A DNA stretch of 64,000 nt from Paenibacillaceae bacterium (GCA_015057705.1 SVDU01000018.1:45380-109379); one strand, 5' to 3'. Positions 1-9,845 are shown, numbered from the stretch's first letter. Program-made: numbers and translations. Notes: generated by a model not told the origin, from the sequence alone.

Positions 1-639
1 CTACTGACACATGATGGTGGAAAGACATATAAGACAATTATAGAGATATTTGAAAAGGCTGGATATGAAATCCAAAAAGAAGTTTTAAATGCATGGAACT
101 ATGGTGTGGCACAGAAAAGAGAACGATTGATAACAATCGGAATACGAAGAGACTTAAAAAATACAATTCATTTTGAATTTCCAGAGGCTCATGATTATAA
201 ACCAGTACTAAAAGATATTTTGGAAAATGTACCTAAAAGTATTGGCGTCCCATACGGAGAGAATAAGAAAAAAATATTTGATCTGGTACCCCCAGGTGGA
301 TATTGGAAAGATATAGATCCTGAAATTGCTAAGATGTATATGAAAAGCTGTTGGGACATGGAGGGGGGACGTACAGGTATATTACGAAAAATGAGTATGG
401 AAGAACCATCACTTACAGTACTTACCTCACCGTCACAAAAACAGACAGAAAGATGTCACCCGTTAGAATCTAGACCATTTACGGTTAGGGAAAATGCAAG
501 ATGTCAAAGTTTTCCTGATGAATGGGAATTTTGTGGAAGTGTAATGTCACAATACAAACAAGTTGGGAATGCTGTACCGGTAAATTTGGCTTATGAGGTT
601 GCAAAAAAAATATATGAAGCACTGGAGAATAAAAAGTAA
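1..639 (+). CDS. DNA (cytosine-5-)-methyltransferase, C-terminal part
   Basis: The reading frame is open from the first base, so the gene is cut by the window edge and the catalytic Pro-Cys motif lies outside. What remains carries methyltransferase motif VIII (AQKRERLITIG, the QxRxR type), a target-recognition region in the middle, and motifs IX and X near the end (RPFTVREN, then VGNAVPVNLAYEVAK). Enzymes of this family methylate C5 of cytosine within a short recognition sequence and protect host DNA from a partner endonuclease. The stop codon overlaps the start of the next gene by one base (TAATG), and that gene looks like the cognate restriction enzyme. If that partner is Eco47II/Sau96I-like the target would be GGNCC, but this is inference. 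Base composition is A+T rich compared with the rest of the window. Confidence 0.9.
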   Translation, partial: LLTHDGGKTYKTIIEIFEKAGYEIQKEVLNAWNYGVAQKRERLITIGIRRDLKNTIHFEFPEAHDYKPVLKDILENVPKSIGVPYGENKKKIFDLVPPGGYWKDIDPEIAKMYMKSCWDMEGGRTGILRKMSMEEPSLTVLTSPSQKQTERCHPLESRPFTVRENARCQSFPDEWEFCGSVMSQYKQVGNAVPVNLAYEVAKKIYEALENKK

Positions 640-1526
640 TGGATTGGAAATTAAAATTTATATCAGAAGAAAATTTAAAAAGTCATGTTGAAGCAACTAT
701 TGGAAAATATGGTGCTAAGTTGGAGCCATTTGATATCAAAAGTTTTAATAGTAATATTATTGATCCAATCAAGTTGATTTTTGATAAAACGGTATATCGT
801 TATAGTTGGGAAGACATTGTAAGTAAAGAAATATTCAGACAAAGGGATAAAGGTAACAATAATGATATTGGATATTTTCATCAGGGTATTTTTCAGTATA
901 TTCCAAATTGTCATGTTCCTCAAAATGGAAAAGAGGGTGGTTGGGATGTGATTTATACAAACCCTAACGGTATAGTATTACCGGATAAAAATATCGTTCA
1001 TAAAATATATGTAGAAATGAAAAACAAGCATAATACAATGAATTCTGCATCAGCAGGGAAAACATATATAAAAATGCAACATCAGTTATTAAGTGATGAT
1101 GATTGTGCTTGTTTTCTTGTTGAGGCAATAGCACAGCGCTCACAAAATATAAAATGGGAAACTACTGTGGATGGAAAAAAAGTATCTCATAGAAATATAC
1201 GTAGAGTTAGTATTGATCAATTTTATGAGCTGGTAACAGGTGAAAAAGATTCATTCTACCAATTATGTATGGTGTTACCAGAAACAATAGAAGGTGTCGT
1301 TAAGAATAGTGTGAACCTTAAAATACAAGAGGATAGTGTTTTTGAAGAACTTAAAAATATTGCTAAAGAGGTAAATGGCAATACAGATGATCTTGCTATG
1401 GCAATTGCAGTTTATATGTTAGGATTTGGATCATATAGTGGATTTAAGAATTTGATGAGCGATACATTTACTGAAAATGATTCATTGCTAAAACGGATTT
1501 ATGAGTATGCAAAAAAGCTAAAATAG
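639..1526 (+). CDS. Type II restriction endonuclease, Eco47II/Sau96I-like
   Basis: The 295-residue product resembles the Eco47II restriction endonuclease family, recognised from the run NNNDIGYFHQ followed by GGWDVIY and VEMKNKHNTMNSASAGK. The D (GGWDV) and E-x-K (VEMKNK) spacing fits a PD-(D/E)XK nuclease core. Known members cleave GGNCC, but specificity cannot be read from the sequence here. It starts one base inside the stop codon of the methyltransferase gene, so the two are translationally coupled, as expected for a modification-restriction pair. The reading frame is full length with no internal break, so the system may be active. Confidence 0.82.
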   Translation: MDWKLKFISEENLKSHVEATIGKYGAKLEPFDIKSFNSNIIDPIKLIFDKTVYRYSWEDIVSKEIFRQRDKGNNNDIGYFHQGIFQYIPNCHVPQNGKEGGWDVIYTNPNGIVLPDKNIVHKIYVEMKNKHNTMNSASAGKTYIKMQHQLLSDDDCACFLVEAIAQRSQNIKWETTVDGKKVSHRNIRRVSIDQFYELVTGEKDSFYQLCMVLPETIEGVVKNSVNLKIQEDSVFEELKNIAKEVNGNTDDLAMAIAVYMLGFGSYSGFKNLMSDTFTENDSLLKRIYEYAKKLK

Positions 1527-1558
1527 TAATAGGTATAATAAAAAAGTAGGTGAATACC

Positions 1559-2275
1559 ATGAATTCAGACTATGTTTTAATGGAATACTACATTCTTTAT
1601 TTAGAGAAAGTGAGAAAACTCTCAGAATCTTCAATAAAGCACTATTTAGATGCTTTGAGATACATATCTAAATTTTTAGTAGAACGAGAGAAAATAAAAA
1701 TATCCATTTATGAAATTCTTGATATCAATCAATTAGAATTGCTTAGAGCATATCTTTACAGTGAGCCTAATTTTGTTGCATTAAATGAAAGAGGGCATCA
1801 TATGTATAGCGCAGGTTTAAACAACTATTTTAAATTTGCAAATGGGGAGAACTTCAATAAGAAAAAAAAGGAATTAGAAGTACTGGATATTGAAGTTCAA
1901 ATGGGTGAAGTAAGAAATATAGAGAGAACTACCTGGAAGCGAGCTGATATTATTAAAAGACAATCTATTGAATCTGCAGGGTATATCTGTGAAATAAATA
2001 AGAAACATAATACATTTATTTCTGAGAGTACAAATAAACAATATATGGAAGGTCATCACGCAATTCCATTAAAAGAGCAGAGATATTTTGATAAAAGTAT
2101 AGATATTTATGCAAATATTATTTGCTTATGTCCAAATTGCCATAGGTTATTGCACTATGGGTTAAAAGAGTCAAAAAAAAATCTTTTAAATCAGATTTAT
2201 GATGAACGTTCCAGTCGTTTGGCGCATAGTGGCATAAAAGTAAGTAAACAAGAGTTCATAAGATTGTCTCTATAA
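1559..2275 (+). CDS. HNH endonuclease with integrase-like N-terminal domain
   Basis: The start is placed at the ATG at 1559 because an AGGTG ribosome site lies six bases upstream; a GTG at 1550 overlaps that site. Residues about 5-100 look like the SAM-like core-binding domain of tyrosine recombinases (YYILYLEKVRKLSESSIKHY then a short helical tail), but the catalytic recombinase domain is absent. The C-terminal half carries an HNH/McrA-like nuclease motif: a Cys at the AGYICE segment, MEGHHAIPL with paired His, and CPNCHRLLHYG giving a zinc-binding CxxC and the final His. It lies 32 bases after the restriction endonuclease gene and shares its A+T-rich composition. It may be an accessory nuclease of the same defence island; its target is unknown. 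Confidence 0.78.
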   Translation: MNSDYVLMEYYILYLEKVRKLSESSIKHYLDALRYISKFLVEREKIKISIYEILDINQLELLRAYLYSEPNFVALNERGHHMYSAGLNNYFKFANGENFNKKKKELEVLDIEVQMGEVRNIERTTWKRADIIKRQSIESAGYICEINKKHNTFISESTNKQYMEGHHAIPLKEQRYFDKSIDIYANIICLCPNCHRLLHYGLKESKKNLLNQIYDERSSRLAHSGIKVSKQEFIRLSL

Positions 2276-2362
2276 ATTGTTAAGAAATTCATATGATAAC
2301 ACGGAAATCTATAAAATAAATATCATACATATCATAATTATTTATTAAATAATGGAGAGCCA

Positions 2363-3100
2363 ATGGAAGGAAGAATAATTTTTATTAATTCTGTAAAAGG
2401 ATATGGTGAAATTGATACACAGAATGATACCTTTAAGAGATTAAGATTTTATTTAAATAAATTAAAAATCTCAGTTCAAATTGATGATACGGTTTCCTTT
2501 GAAATAAAGACGAGTCAGGCTGGAAACAAGTATGCTACGAATTTAATTAAAGTACAGAGAAATAAAAGTAAGTATAACACTGAAGATAAACCTAAATGGT
2601 ATGCAGAAGGAGAAAGCAAAGAATTCTGGTTTATTAGAGAGATAGAACCAAGATTAGATGTAGATTTAATAATTAATCCTGAGAAAAAAGTCAAACCATG
2701 GGTAATTGATTTTTATGATAAAACCAATAACAAATATGCAGATTTAAAGACTCAGAATACCCCATTTTTTACTGCGAAGAAATATAAGTATGGTGAAATT
2801 CCTTATGATCCTACTTATACGGTTACATTTAACAGGAAAGATTATGAATACTACAAGTTAAAATATCAAGATAGTGATATTTATTGGAATATAAAATGGG
2901 AGCAATTAGAATATAAAGGTGAACAGATATTATACGTAAATGGGATTTGGCGTTCAAAATTTCAAAATTTATTATCAAAGATTGAAAAGGGAGAGGTATA
3001 TCTACATCAATATGAGCATCGGGTAAATGATGATAAAAATGCTAAAGATAGTTATTTATTTGATTTACGTGACCAGGATGTTTTTGAAAGACTCATTTAA
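2363..3100 (+). CDS. Cold-shock-like/OB domain protein with PD-(D/E)XK-like region
   Basis: The 245-residue product has no name I can give with certainty. Residues 3-64 read like a cold-shock or OB-fold module (GRIIFINSVKGYGEID, then a hydrophobic strand pattern ending YATNLIKV). The remainder contains D101, D116 and D127-L-K129 in strand-like surroundings (DVDLIINPE, VIDFYD, YADLKTQN), a spacing compatible with a PD-(D/E)XK nuclease core, followed by an aromatic-rich segment (VTFNRKDYEYYK). A nucleic-acid-binding nuclease is therefore a reasonable guess. A ribosome site, GGAGAG, precedes the ATG. It sits downstream of the restriction genes with an 87-base A+T-rich gap and similar base composition, so it probably arrived with them. 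Confidence 0.55.
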   Translation: MEGRIIFINSVKGYGEIDTQNDTFKRLRFYLNKLKISVQIDDTVSFEIKTSQAGNKYATNLIKVQRNKSKYNTEDKPKWYAEGESKEFWFIREIEPRLDVDLIINPEKKVKPWVIDFYDKTNNKYADLKTQNTPFFTAKKYKYGEIPYDPTYTVTFNRKDYEYYKLKYQDSDIYWNIKWEQLEYKGEQILYVNGIWRSKFQNLLSKIEKGEVYLHQYEHRVNDDKNAKDSYLFDLRDQDVFERLI

Positions 3101-3136
3101 GTGTTTTTCAAAAAATAGTTATAGTGATAGTGGGTG

Positions 3137-3493
3137 ATGATTTTGAAAGAACGTTCAGAAGTAATAGCTTTATGCATGAAGTTAAAAGAAGTCTATGAGG
3201 ATTATCCCTTTCACGATAGTAACTGGACATTAATTCGCCATAAGACCAATAAGAAAGCATTTGCCTGGATATATGAGAGGGAAGGCAACATCTGGATAAA
3301 CGTTAAATGTGACCCAGAGTGGAGAGATTTCTGGAGGGGCACATTTCCTTCTGTAATACCGGCATATCATCAGAATAAAGAACATTGGAATTCCATAATT
3401 CTCGATGGCACAATTCCAGATAAAGATATTATCAGAATGATTGGAGAGAGTTATGAACTTACAAAAGACAAAAAGAAATCAGTTAAGAATTAA
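3137..3493 (+). CDS. MmcQ/YjbR-family protein
   Basis: The 118-residue protein fits the MmcQ/YjbR family (CyaY-like fold): FHDSNWTLIRHKTNKKAFAWIY in the first half, then VKCDPEWRDFWR and a C-terminal HWNSIILDGTIPDKDIIRMIGESYEL. Members are small cytosolic proteins described as DNA-binding-like, with no established reaction. The start is uncertain: GTG 3134, ATG 3137 and TTG 3143 are all in frame behind a weak GTGGGTG site, and the ATG is preferred. The end overlaps the next gene by 41 bases. Confidence 0.75.
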   Translation: MILKERSEVIALCMKLKEVYEDYPFHDSNWTLIRHKTNKKAFAWIYEREGNIWINVKCDPEWRDFWRGTFPSVIPAYHQNKEHWNSIILDGTIPDKDIIRMIGESYELTKDKKKSVKN

Positions 3494-3851
3494 GTATGGA
3501 ATTGCATTTGTATTGCTCCTGCTTATAGAAGTGATAATTGCATTATATGTACATGATTCTTTTATACGGCCATATGTAGGAGATATGTTGGTAGTAATTT
3601 TAGTGTATAGCTTTACGAGGATCTTTATACCAGAAAAATGCAGATTACTTCCATTGTATGTATTCTTATTTGCAGCAGGAGTAGAAGTGTTGCAATATTT
3701 CAAATTAGTACACGTACTTGGGCTGGAAGATAACAGGTTTTTACGAATAGTATTAGGTTCGGTGTTTGATATAAAGGATATAGCATGTTACGGTGTTGGG
3801 TGTATTTTGCTTGAAGCATTCGAGAGGAAAAAAAGCAGAAGTATGCTTTAA
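3453..3851 (+). CDS. DUF2809-family membrane protein
   Basis: The 132-residue product has about four hydrophobic segments (IAFVLLLLIEVIIALYV, MLVVILVYSFTRIF, LLPLYVFLFAAGVEVLQYF and ACYGVGCILLEAF) and the DUF2809 pattern of a charged DIKDIACYGVG loop before the last helix. Function is unknown for the family. The ATG at 3453 is chosen because GGAGAG lies four to five bases upstream; a TTG at 3441 is also in frame. The gene begins inside the coding end of the preceding MmcQ/YjbR gene, which suggests translational coupling. Confidence 0.75.
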   Translation: MNLQKTKRNQLRIKYGIAFVLLLLIEVIIALYVHDSFIRPYVGDMLVVILVYSFTRIFIPEKCRLLPLYVFLFAAGVEVLQYFKLVHVLGLEDNRFLRIVLGSVFDIKDIACYGVGCILLEAFERKKSRSML

Positions 3852-4041
3852 AAACGACTGAATACAAGATAATATACAGCATAATGCCGCGCTGTCTATA
3901 TGAAACCTATATTGGTAAGAATAATAAAGGCAACATACCAAAAAACGATGTCAATATCCCAGTATCGCGTATAAGATTATTTCTTTATAGGAAGTATTTA
4001 AATTAGTTAAAAATGAATCAATTATCAAAATCAAAAAATCA

Positions 4042-4066
4042 CGGAGGTATGAAAGCCTCCGCTTTT
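4042..4066 (+). terminator. Rho-independent terminator
   Basis: A six-base-pair stem (CGGAGG with CCTCCG, loop of eight) is followed by CTTTT. It lies between the A+T-rich island and the PTS regulator gene and probably ends transcription from the island. Confidence 0.7.
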
Positions 4067-4116
4067 CAATTTATAATGTAGCCATCAAGCATCTTACTGA
4101 AAAAGAGGTGAAATCC

Positions 4117-5898
4117 ATGTTCACAGAACGACAGTGTCAGATCCTGGCTTTTCTATCCGGCGTAGATTCCTGGGTACAAGGATCGGTTCTTGCAGAAATA
4201 ATTGGTGCCAGCAACCGTACATTACAAAACGAGATCAAAAATATAAACAGCGTTATTTCTCAAAACAATCTGTCTGGGGAGCCTGGAATTATATCCAATA
4301 ACAGACTTGGCTATCGGCTAAAGGATGATCAGAGCACACTGCAATACATCCTTAACGAAGCCATGCGTAAGAAAGCCAGTAAAGATAAGTATATACATTC
4401 CAAGCATATCCTTATGTTGTTGCTGTTTGAAAAAGATTACATTAGTATCGGAACGATAGCAGATCGGCTGTTCTATTCCAAATCATCCGTAAGTGCAGAT
4501 ATCCCGCAGGTAAAGCGCATAGTTGCAAGAAATGCTGGAGCTGTTCTGAAAATATCAAGCAATAAAGGGATCCGGCTGGACGCGCCGGAAAATACGAAAC
4601 GAATTCTTTGTATGAAAACTATTACAGGCAGCTGTGATTACTTTCAAACCACTGAAGTTATGAAAATGATTTTTGAGGATCAGAAAAAGATGGAATCAAT
4701 GATAGGAAGAATTTTTACTAAATTTGATTTTATCGTAAGCGGAGAGGCCTATTCTGACTTTGCTTTGTATCTTCTCATTTCCATTGCAAGGACAAGAATG
4801 GGTTTTGAAGAAGATATGCCATGTGACAGCCTCCTTCTTTCTGACATTACCAATGAAATCGTTGATCAGGTGAAAGCAGAATTCGACTATTTGTTCAGTG
4901 AAGTGGAAAAGCAGTCCATGGAAGGACGGATTCAGGAACTTAATATCGTCTGCAAAAGTCCCATAGCTAATGCTGTTATTGGGAGAAACATTGACGAATT
5001 TATACACCAGGTGGCTGCTGAAACCGGATATAAAATGAAAATCAGTAAAGATTTAAAAGCTGCCATGACGGATCACGTGGAACGAATGATCAGAAGAATC
5101 CGAAGCGGCAGAACCAATGTTGGCAATTACACCAAGGATCTGTTATCCCATTATCCCATGGAATTGCACCTGTTAAAAACATGCCTTTGCCAGTCACTGA
5201 ATATTGACATCCCAGATGCAGAATTGGGATATCTCATCCTCTACCTTGCAACAGCCGTTGAATCAGAGCGTAAAAAAATAGATGTACTGCTAGTCAGTGA
5301 TAATAGTGCAAGCAGTATATATAATCTGGAAAATAAGTTAAAGAAAAGCAATGGGGAACAGATCGGAACCATCACAGCAATTCCTATGTATTTATTCGAA
5401 AATAAGAGAAGCAGGTACAAAGGAGAAACACAACTTTTGCTGACAACAGAAAGGGAACTGGCTCTGGTTGATAAGAGATTTTTTTATCTCGATCTGTTCA
5501 TTAACAATCATCAGCTCAGTCAGTTAAAGAAAAAGACGGAGGAGATGTTGGCGGAATGGAAGATAGGCAGAATGAAGCTCCAGATCGAAAAATATTTGAA
5601 ACCAGGATATAAAATAAAATTATCTGGTGAATGTAACAGCATAAAAGAAATGCTTGAGAATCTGGATATTCCATTTGAAGAGAAGGTTACAACCATTGAA
5701 AGTATTGGGAGTAAAGTACTTTATATCATTTCACATGACAGAAGTGGAAAAAATCTATTTCACAAAATCGAGCTGGAACAGCCATTCCAGTATGGTGGAA
5801 AACAGATTACAACCATCTGGCTGATCCATTTCGGAGGAGATGGGGATATTGTGGAATTTTTTGATTTCGTCGCTGCCCAGATTGCAAGTATGCCATAA
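4117..5898 (+). CDS. PRD-domain transcriptional regulator (BglG/LicR/MtlR type)
   Basis: The 593-residue protein is built like PTS-controlled activators: an N-terminal helix-turn-helix (SGVDSWVQGSVLAEIIGASNRTLQNEI), a second wHTH-like segment (IGTIADRLFYSKSSVSADI), two PRD domains (about 185-290 and 300-395), a short EIIB-like segment (KKIDVLLVSDNSASS) and a C-terminal EIIA-like segment with His near residue 540 (ISHDRSG). In PRD2 the first conserved His is kept (TDHVERM) but the second position is Tyr (GYLILYLAT), and the EIIB-like part has no Cys, so phosphorylation control is probably reduced. It sits directly upstream of a PTS EIIBC gene in the same direction and probably activates it. 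The ATG at 4117 is chosen because GAGGTG lies six bases upstream. Confidence 0.85.
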   Translation: MFTERQCQILAFLSGVDSWVQGSVLAEIIGASNRTLQNEIKNINSVISQNNLSGEPGIISNNRLGYRLKDDQSTLQYILNEAMRKKASKDKYIHSKHILMLLLFEKDYISIGTIADRLFYSKSSVSADIPQVKRIVARNAGAVLKISSNKGIRLDAPENTKRILCMKTITGSCDYFQTTEVMKMIFEDQKKMESMIGRIFTKFDFIVSGEAYSDFALYLLISIARTRMGFEEDMPCDSLLLSDITNEIVDQVKAEFDYLFSEVEKQSMEGRIQELNIVCKSPIANAVIGRNIDEFIHQVAAETGYKMKISKDLKAAMTDHVERMIRRIRSGRTNVGNYTKDLLSHYPMELHLLKTCLCQSLNIDIPDAELGYLILYLATAVESERKKIDVLLVSDNSASSIYNLENKLKKSNGEQIGTITAIPMYLFENKRSRYKGETQLLLTTERELALVDKRFFYLDLFINNHQLSQLKKKTEEMLAEWKIGRMKLQIEKYLKPGYKIKLSGECNSIKEMLENLDIPFEEKVTTIESIGSKVLYIISHDRSGKNLFHKIELEQPFQYGGKQITTIWLIHFGGDGDIVEFFDFVAAQIASMP

Positions 5899-5904
5899 TA
5901 CATT

Positions 5905-5930
5905 CTTTTTCGCTATTAATGACGAAAAAG
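5905..5930 (+). promoter_or_regulatory. Inverted repeat upstream of EIIBC promoter
   Basis: CTTTTTCG (5905-5912) and CGAAAAAG (5923-5930) form a perfect eight-base inverted repeat with a ten-base spacer. It lies just after the regulator stop codon and ends six bases before the putative -35 of the EIIBC promoter, a position suited to an activator. It lacks a G+C stem and a T tract beyond the arms, so a terminator role is less likely. Confidence 0.45.
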
Positions 5931-5936
5931 TTTGAA

Positions 5937-5965
5937 TTTCCAATTATTTTTTCGTACATTATAAT
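5937..5965 (+). promoter_or_regulatory. Putative promoter for the beta-glucoside PTS genes
   Basis: TATAAT at 5960-5965 is preceded at 17 bases by TTTCCA, a poor -35 box, which fits an activator-dependent promoter. CGTACAT (5953-5959) and ATGTACG (5985-5991) form a further inverted repeat flanking the -10 region and start of the transcript. Confidence 0.5.
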
Positions 5966-6011
5966 AACATTATCAGGGAAACACATGTACGAGAAAAAGG
6001 AGGAGTTTAGT

Positions 6012-7424
6012 ATGGCAAAAAACTATAATGCGCTAGCTGATGATATTGTGAAAGGCCTTGGGGGGGCGGATAACATTACCAAAATCTTTCATTGTGCAAC
6101 CAGAGTTCGTACTCAATTATTAAGTATGGATCGGGCAGACTTAGACGCACTGAAAAGGAATCCGGATATACTTGGCGTGGTGGAAAGCGCTGGAGGTGTA
6201 CAGGTAGTAGTCGGTAACGATGTAGCAAAGGTATACGATATCATAATCAATAAATTTAATATAAAGGAAAATATTGCAGGGAATGAGAAATTAAGTGCAC
6301 CTGCAGGAGATAAGACAGAGAAGCAGGGTATCTTATCCTTGTTTCTAAACGTGCTGTCAGCAATCATTGGTCCTGCGATTCCTCTGATCATGTGCAGTGG
6401 TCTTATTTCAGCAATCCTCGTTATTATGACAAAACTGGGACTCAGTACAGAGGGAACAACCTATACCATCATCAAAATGTTTGGTAATGCAGCACTTTAT
6501 TTTCTCCCTGTATTTCTGGCATACACTTCAGCGAAGAAATTTGGCTGCGATATCATGATGAGTGTATTCTTTGGTGTTATTTTTATCAGTCCCACTCTGA
6601 TTGGGTTTACCAGTCTTAGCAGCCCCGTACATCTTTTCGGACTGCCGGTGAAAGCGGTAGATTATTCATCAACGGTAATACCTGTTATTTTCACAATCTG
6701 GGTATTTAAGTATGTGGAGAGATTTGTTGAAAAAATTGTACCGGCAGCCATTAAGTTTGTCTTTAGACCACTGTTGTGTGTAATCATAATGATGCCTGTT
6801 ATGTTGTGTGTCACAGGACCTATTGGAAGCTATTTAGGAGATGCTCTTCTTGCAGTTATGGGAGCAGTTAACAGTGCAGCACCCTGGGCGACTGTATTAG
6901 TAATCGGCAGTCTTGCACCACTTCTTGTATTAACCGGCATGCATCTTGCACTTATTCCGCTGGTCATGACAATGTTTTCAACAGTGGGATATGACAATAT
7001 GTTATTTACAGCATTTATTGGAATGAATTTTTCCCAGTTTGGCGTTGCGCTGGCCTGCCTTTTTAAAACAAAAAATAAAAATTTAAGGACACTTGCCTCA
7101 TCTTGTGCAATTACTTCATTTCTGGCAGGTGTTACGGAACCCACATTATATGGTATCTGCGTAAGAATGAAGAAACCGCTGATCGCAACCTGGATCGCCT
7201 GCGTTGCCAATGCCGTATTCTGTGCCATCTTTTCCGTTAAAGTATTTAATTTTGGAGCTCCATCCTTTTTTACCATGCCTATATTCATGAATCCGGATGG
7301 AAGTATGAATAATTTCTATTTTGCTGTTGCAGCTGTCGTTATTACAATTGCAGTGAGCTTTGCGGCAACATGGATTCTTGGATTTGATGACAGTGTATAT
7401 GGGGAAGAAACTGTTGCTTCATAA
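6012..7424 (+). CDS. PTS beta-glucoside-type EIIBC component
   Basis: The 470-residue membrane permease transports and phosphorylates a sugar at the cytoplasmic membrane. Residues 1-85 form the EIIB domain with phospho-accepting Cys28 in FHCATRVR; the rest is the EIIC domain with about ten hydrophobic segments and the GVTEPTLYGICVR motif typical of the glucose/sucrose/beta-glucoside family. No EIIA domain is fused, so phosphate must come from a separate EIIA, while HPr and enzyme I are encoded at 37230-39243. The ATG at 6012 follows AAGGAGGAG; an in-frame ATG at 5919 lies within the upstream inverted repeat and has no ribosome site. The downstream 6-phospho-beta-glucosidase points to a beta-glucoside substrate. 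Confidence 0.92.
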   Translation: MAKNYNALADDIVKGLGGADNITKIFHCATRVRTQLLSMDRADLDALKRNPDILGVVESAGGVQVVVGNDVAKVYDIIINKFNIKENIAGNEKLSAPAGDKTEKQGILSLFLNVLSAIIGPAIPLIMCSGLISAILVIMTKLGLSTEGTTYTIIKMFGNAALYFLPVFLAYTSAKKFGCDIMMSVFFGVIFISPTLIGFTSLSSPVHLFGLPVKAVDYSSTVIPVIFTIWVFKYVERFVEKIVPAAIKFVFRPLLCVIIMMPVMLCVTGPIGSYLGDALLAVMGAVNSAAPWATVLVIGSLAPLLVLTGMHLALIPLVMTMFSTVGYDNMLFTAFIGMNFSQFGVALACLFKTKNKNLRTLASSCAITSFLAGVTEPTLYGICVRMKKPLIATWIACVANAVFCAIFSVKVFNFGAPSFFTMPIFMNPDGSMNNFYFAVAAVVITIAVSFAATWILGFDDSVYGEETVAS

Positions 7425-7434
7425 TAAATAATAG

Positions 7435-7470
7435 AAAAAATGCCAGTTTCTTTGCAGGACTGGCATTTTT
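7435..7470 (+). terminator. Terminator between EIIBC and the hydrolase gene
   Basis: AAAAAATGCCAGT pairs with ACTGGCATTTTT around an 11-base loop. It sits inside what otherwise looks like one operon, so it may set a lower level of expression for the two downstream genes. Confidence 0.85.
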
Positions 7471-7489
7471 CAACAAAGGAGATGAGTGA

Positions 7490-8347
7490 ATGATTTCAAC
7501 CAGAATTAATAAAACAGAAAAAATAGCAGATGATTTATATGTTATTACCGAGACAGAGAGCGTTCATTGCTACCTTCTGATTGGAGAAGAAAAGGCATTG
7601 TTAATTGACTGCGGTTATGGATATGAGGACATTCACCCAATTATTCAGTCAATTACAACGCTGCCCGTCATTCTGGCAGTAACCCATGGAGATCCGGATC
7701 ACGCATTAGGGGCGGGACACTTTGGGGATCTGTGGATTCACCCGCTGGATTACGGAAAACTTCTGATGAACGACAATCCGTCTGTAAAGAGTAAGATGCT
7801 GACTTACCGCCTCAATAAGATGCCCCAGCTAAATGGTGTAATAGAGGAAGATACTTATATCAATACGCCCATTTCCCAGAAACTGAAACCTCATTTTCTG
7901 CTGAATCATGATGTGATTGATCTGGGCGGAAAACATGTGGAGATTTTCCATACACCAGGTCACAGCTATGGTCACATTATGTTTCTGGAACAGGAAACAG
8001 GAAGACTTTTTTCAGGAGATCAGCTGACCGCAAATAATATCTGGCATTTTTTAAGCAGTGACGAACAGGCTGCATTTTCAGAGACCTTCAATAGCTTGAA
8101 ACGTCTGGGAGAAGACAGAGACCGGATCACTGCCCTTTATCCCGCACATAATAAATTCCCCATTGGGATTGAGTATCTGGATGATTTAGTAGAATGCTTT
8201 GACCATGAGCTGAAAGAAAACTACAAAGAAGACGTGCTGTTTCAGTCACCAATAGGTGAAGGATATAAACATAGATATAAGACCGTTGATTTAATCTATT
8301 CCGATGAGCGCCTGGCTGATTTCCTGGGACACAGAATTCAACGATAG
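7490..8347 (+). CDS. Metallo-beta-lactamase-fold hydrolase
   Basis: The 285-residue cytosolic protein has the metal-binding signature HGDPDH at residues 66-71, a second His in HTPGHSYGH, an Asp in FSGDQLTANN and a late His in YPAHNKFPIG, so the two-metal site appears complete. Members hydrolyse esters, thioesters, phosphodiesters or lactones; the substrate here is not evident. It follows the EIIBC gene and precedes the GH1 gene by 12 bases, suggesting a role linked to uptake of a decorated beta-glucoside, for example removal of a side group or hydrolysis of a lactone. This role is inference. Confidence 0.85.
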   Translation: MISTRINKTEKIADDLYVITETESVHCYLLIGEEKALLIDCGYGYEDIHPIIQSITTLPVILAVTHGDPDHALGAGHFGDLWIHPLDYGKLLMNDNPSVKSKMLTYRLNKMPQLNGVIEEDTYINTPISQKLKPHFLLNHDVIDLGGKHVEIFHTPGHSYGHIMFLEQETGRLFSGDQLTANNIWHFLSSDEQAAFSETFNSLKRLGEDRDRITALYPAHNKFPIGIEYLDDLVECFDHELKENYKEDVLFQSPIGEGYKHRYKTVDLIYSDERLADFLGHRIQR

Positions 8348-9814
<1,467 letters not shown>

Positions 9815-9845
9815 AGAACATAAGAATTCTATTTAGATAAAATTG

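Noticed and set aside
1550..1558. GTG start for the HNH gene
   Set aside because: It overlaps the AGGTG ribosome site that fits the ATG at 1559.
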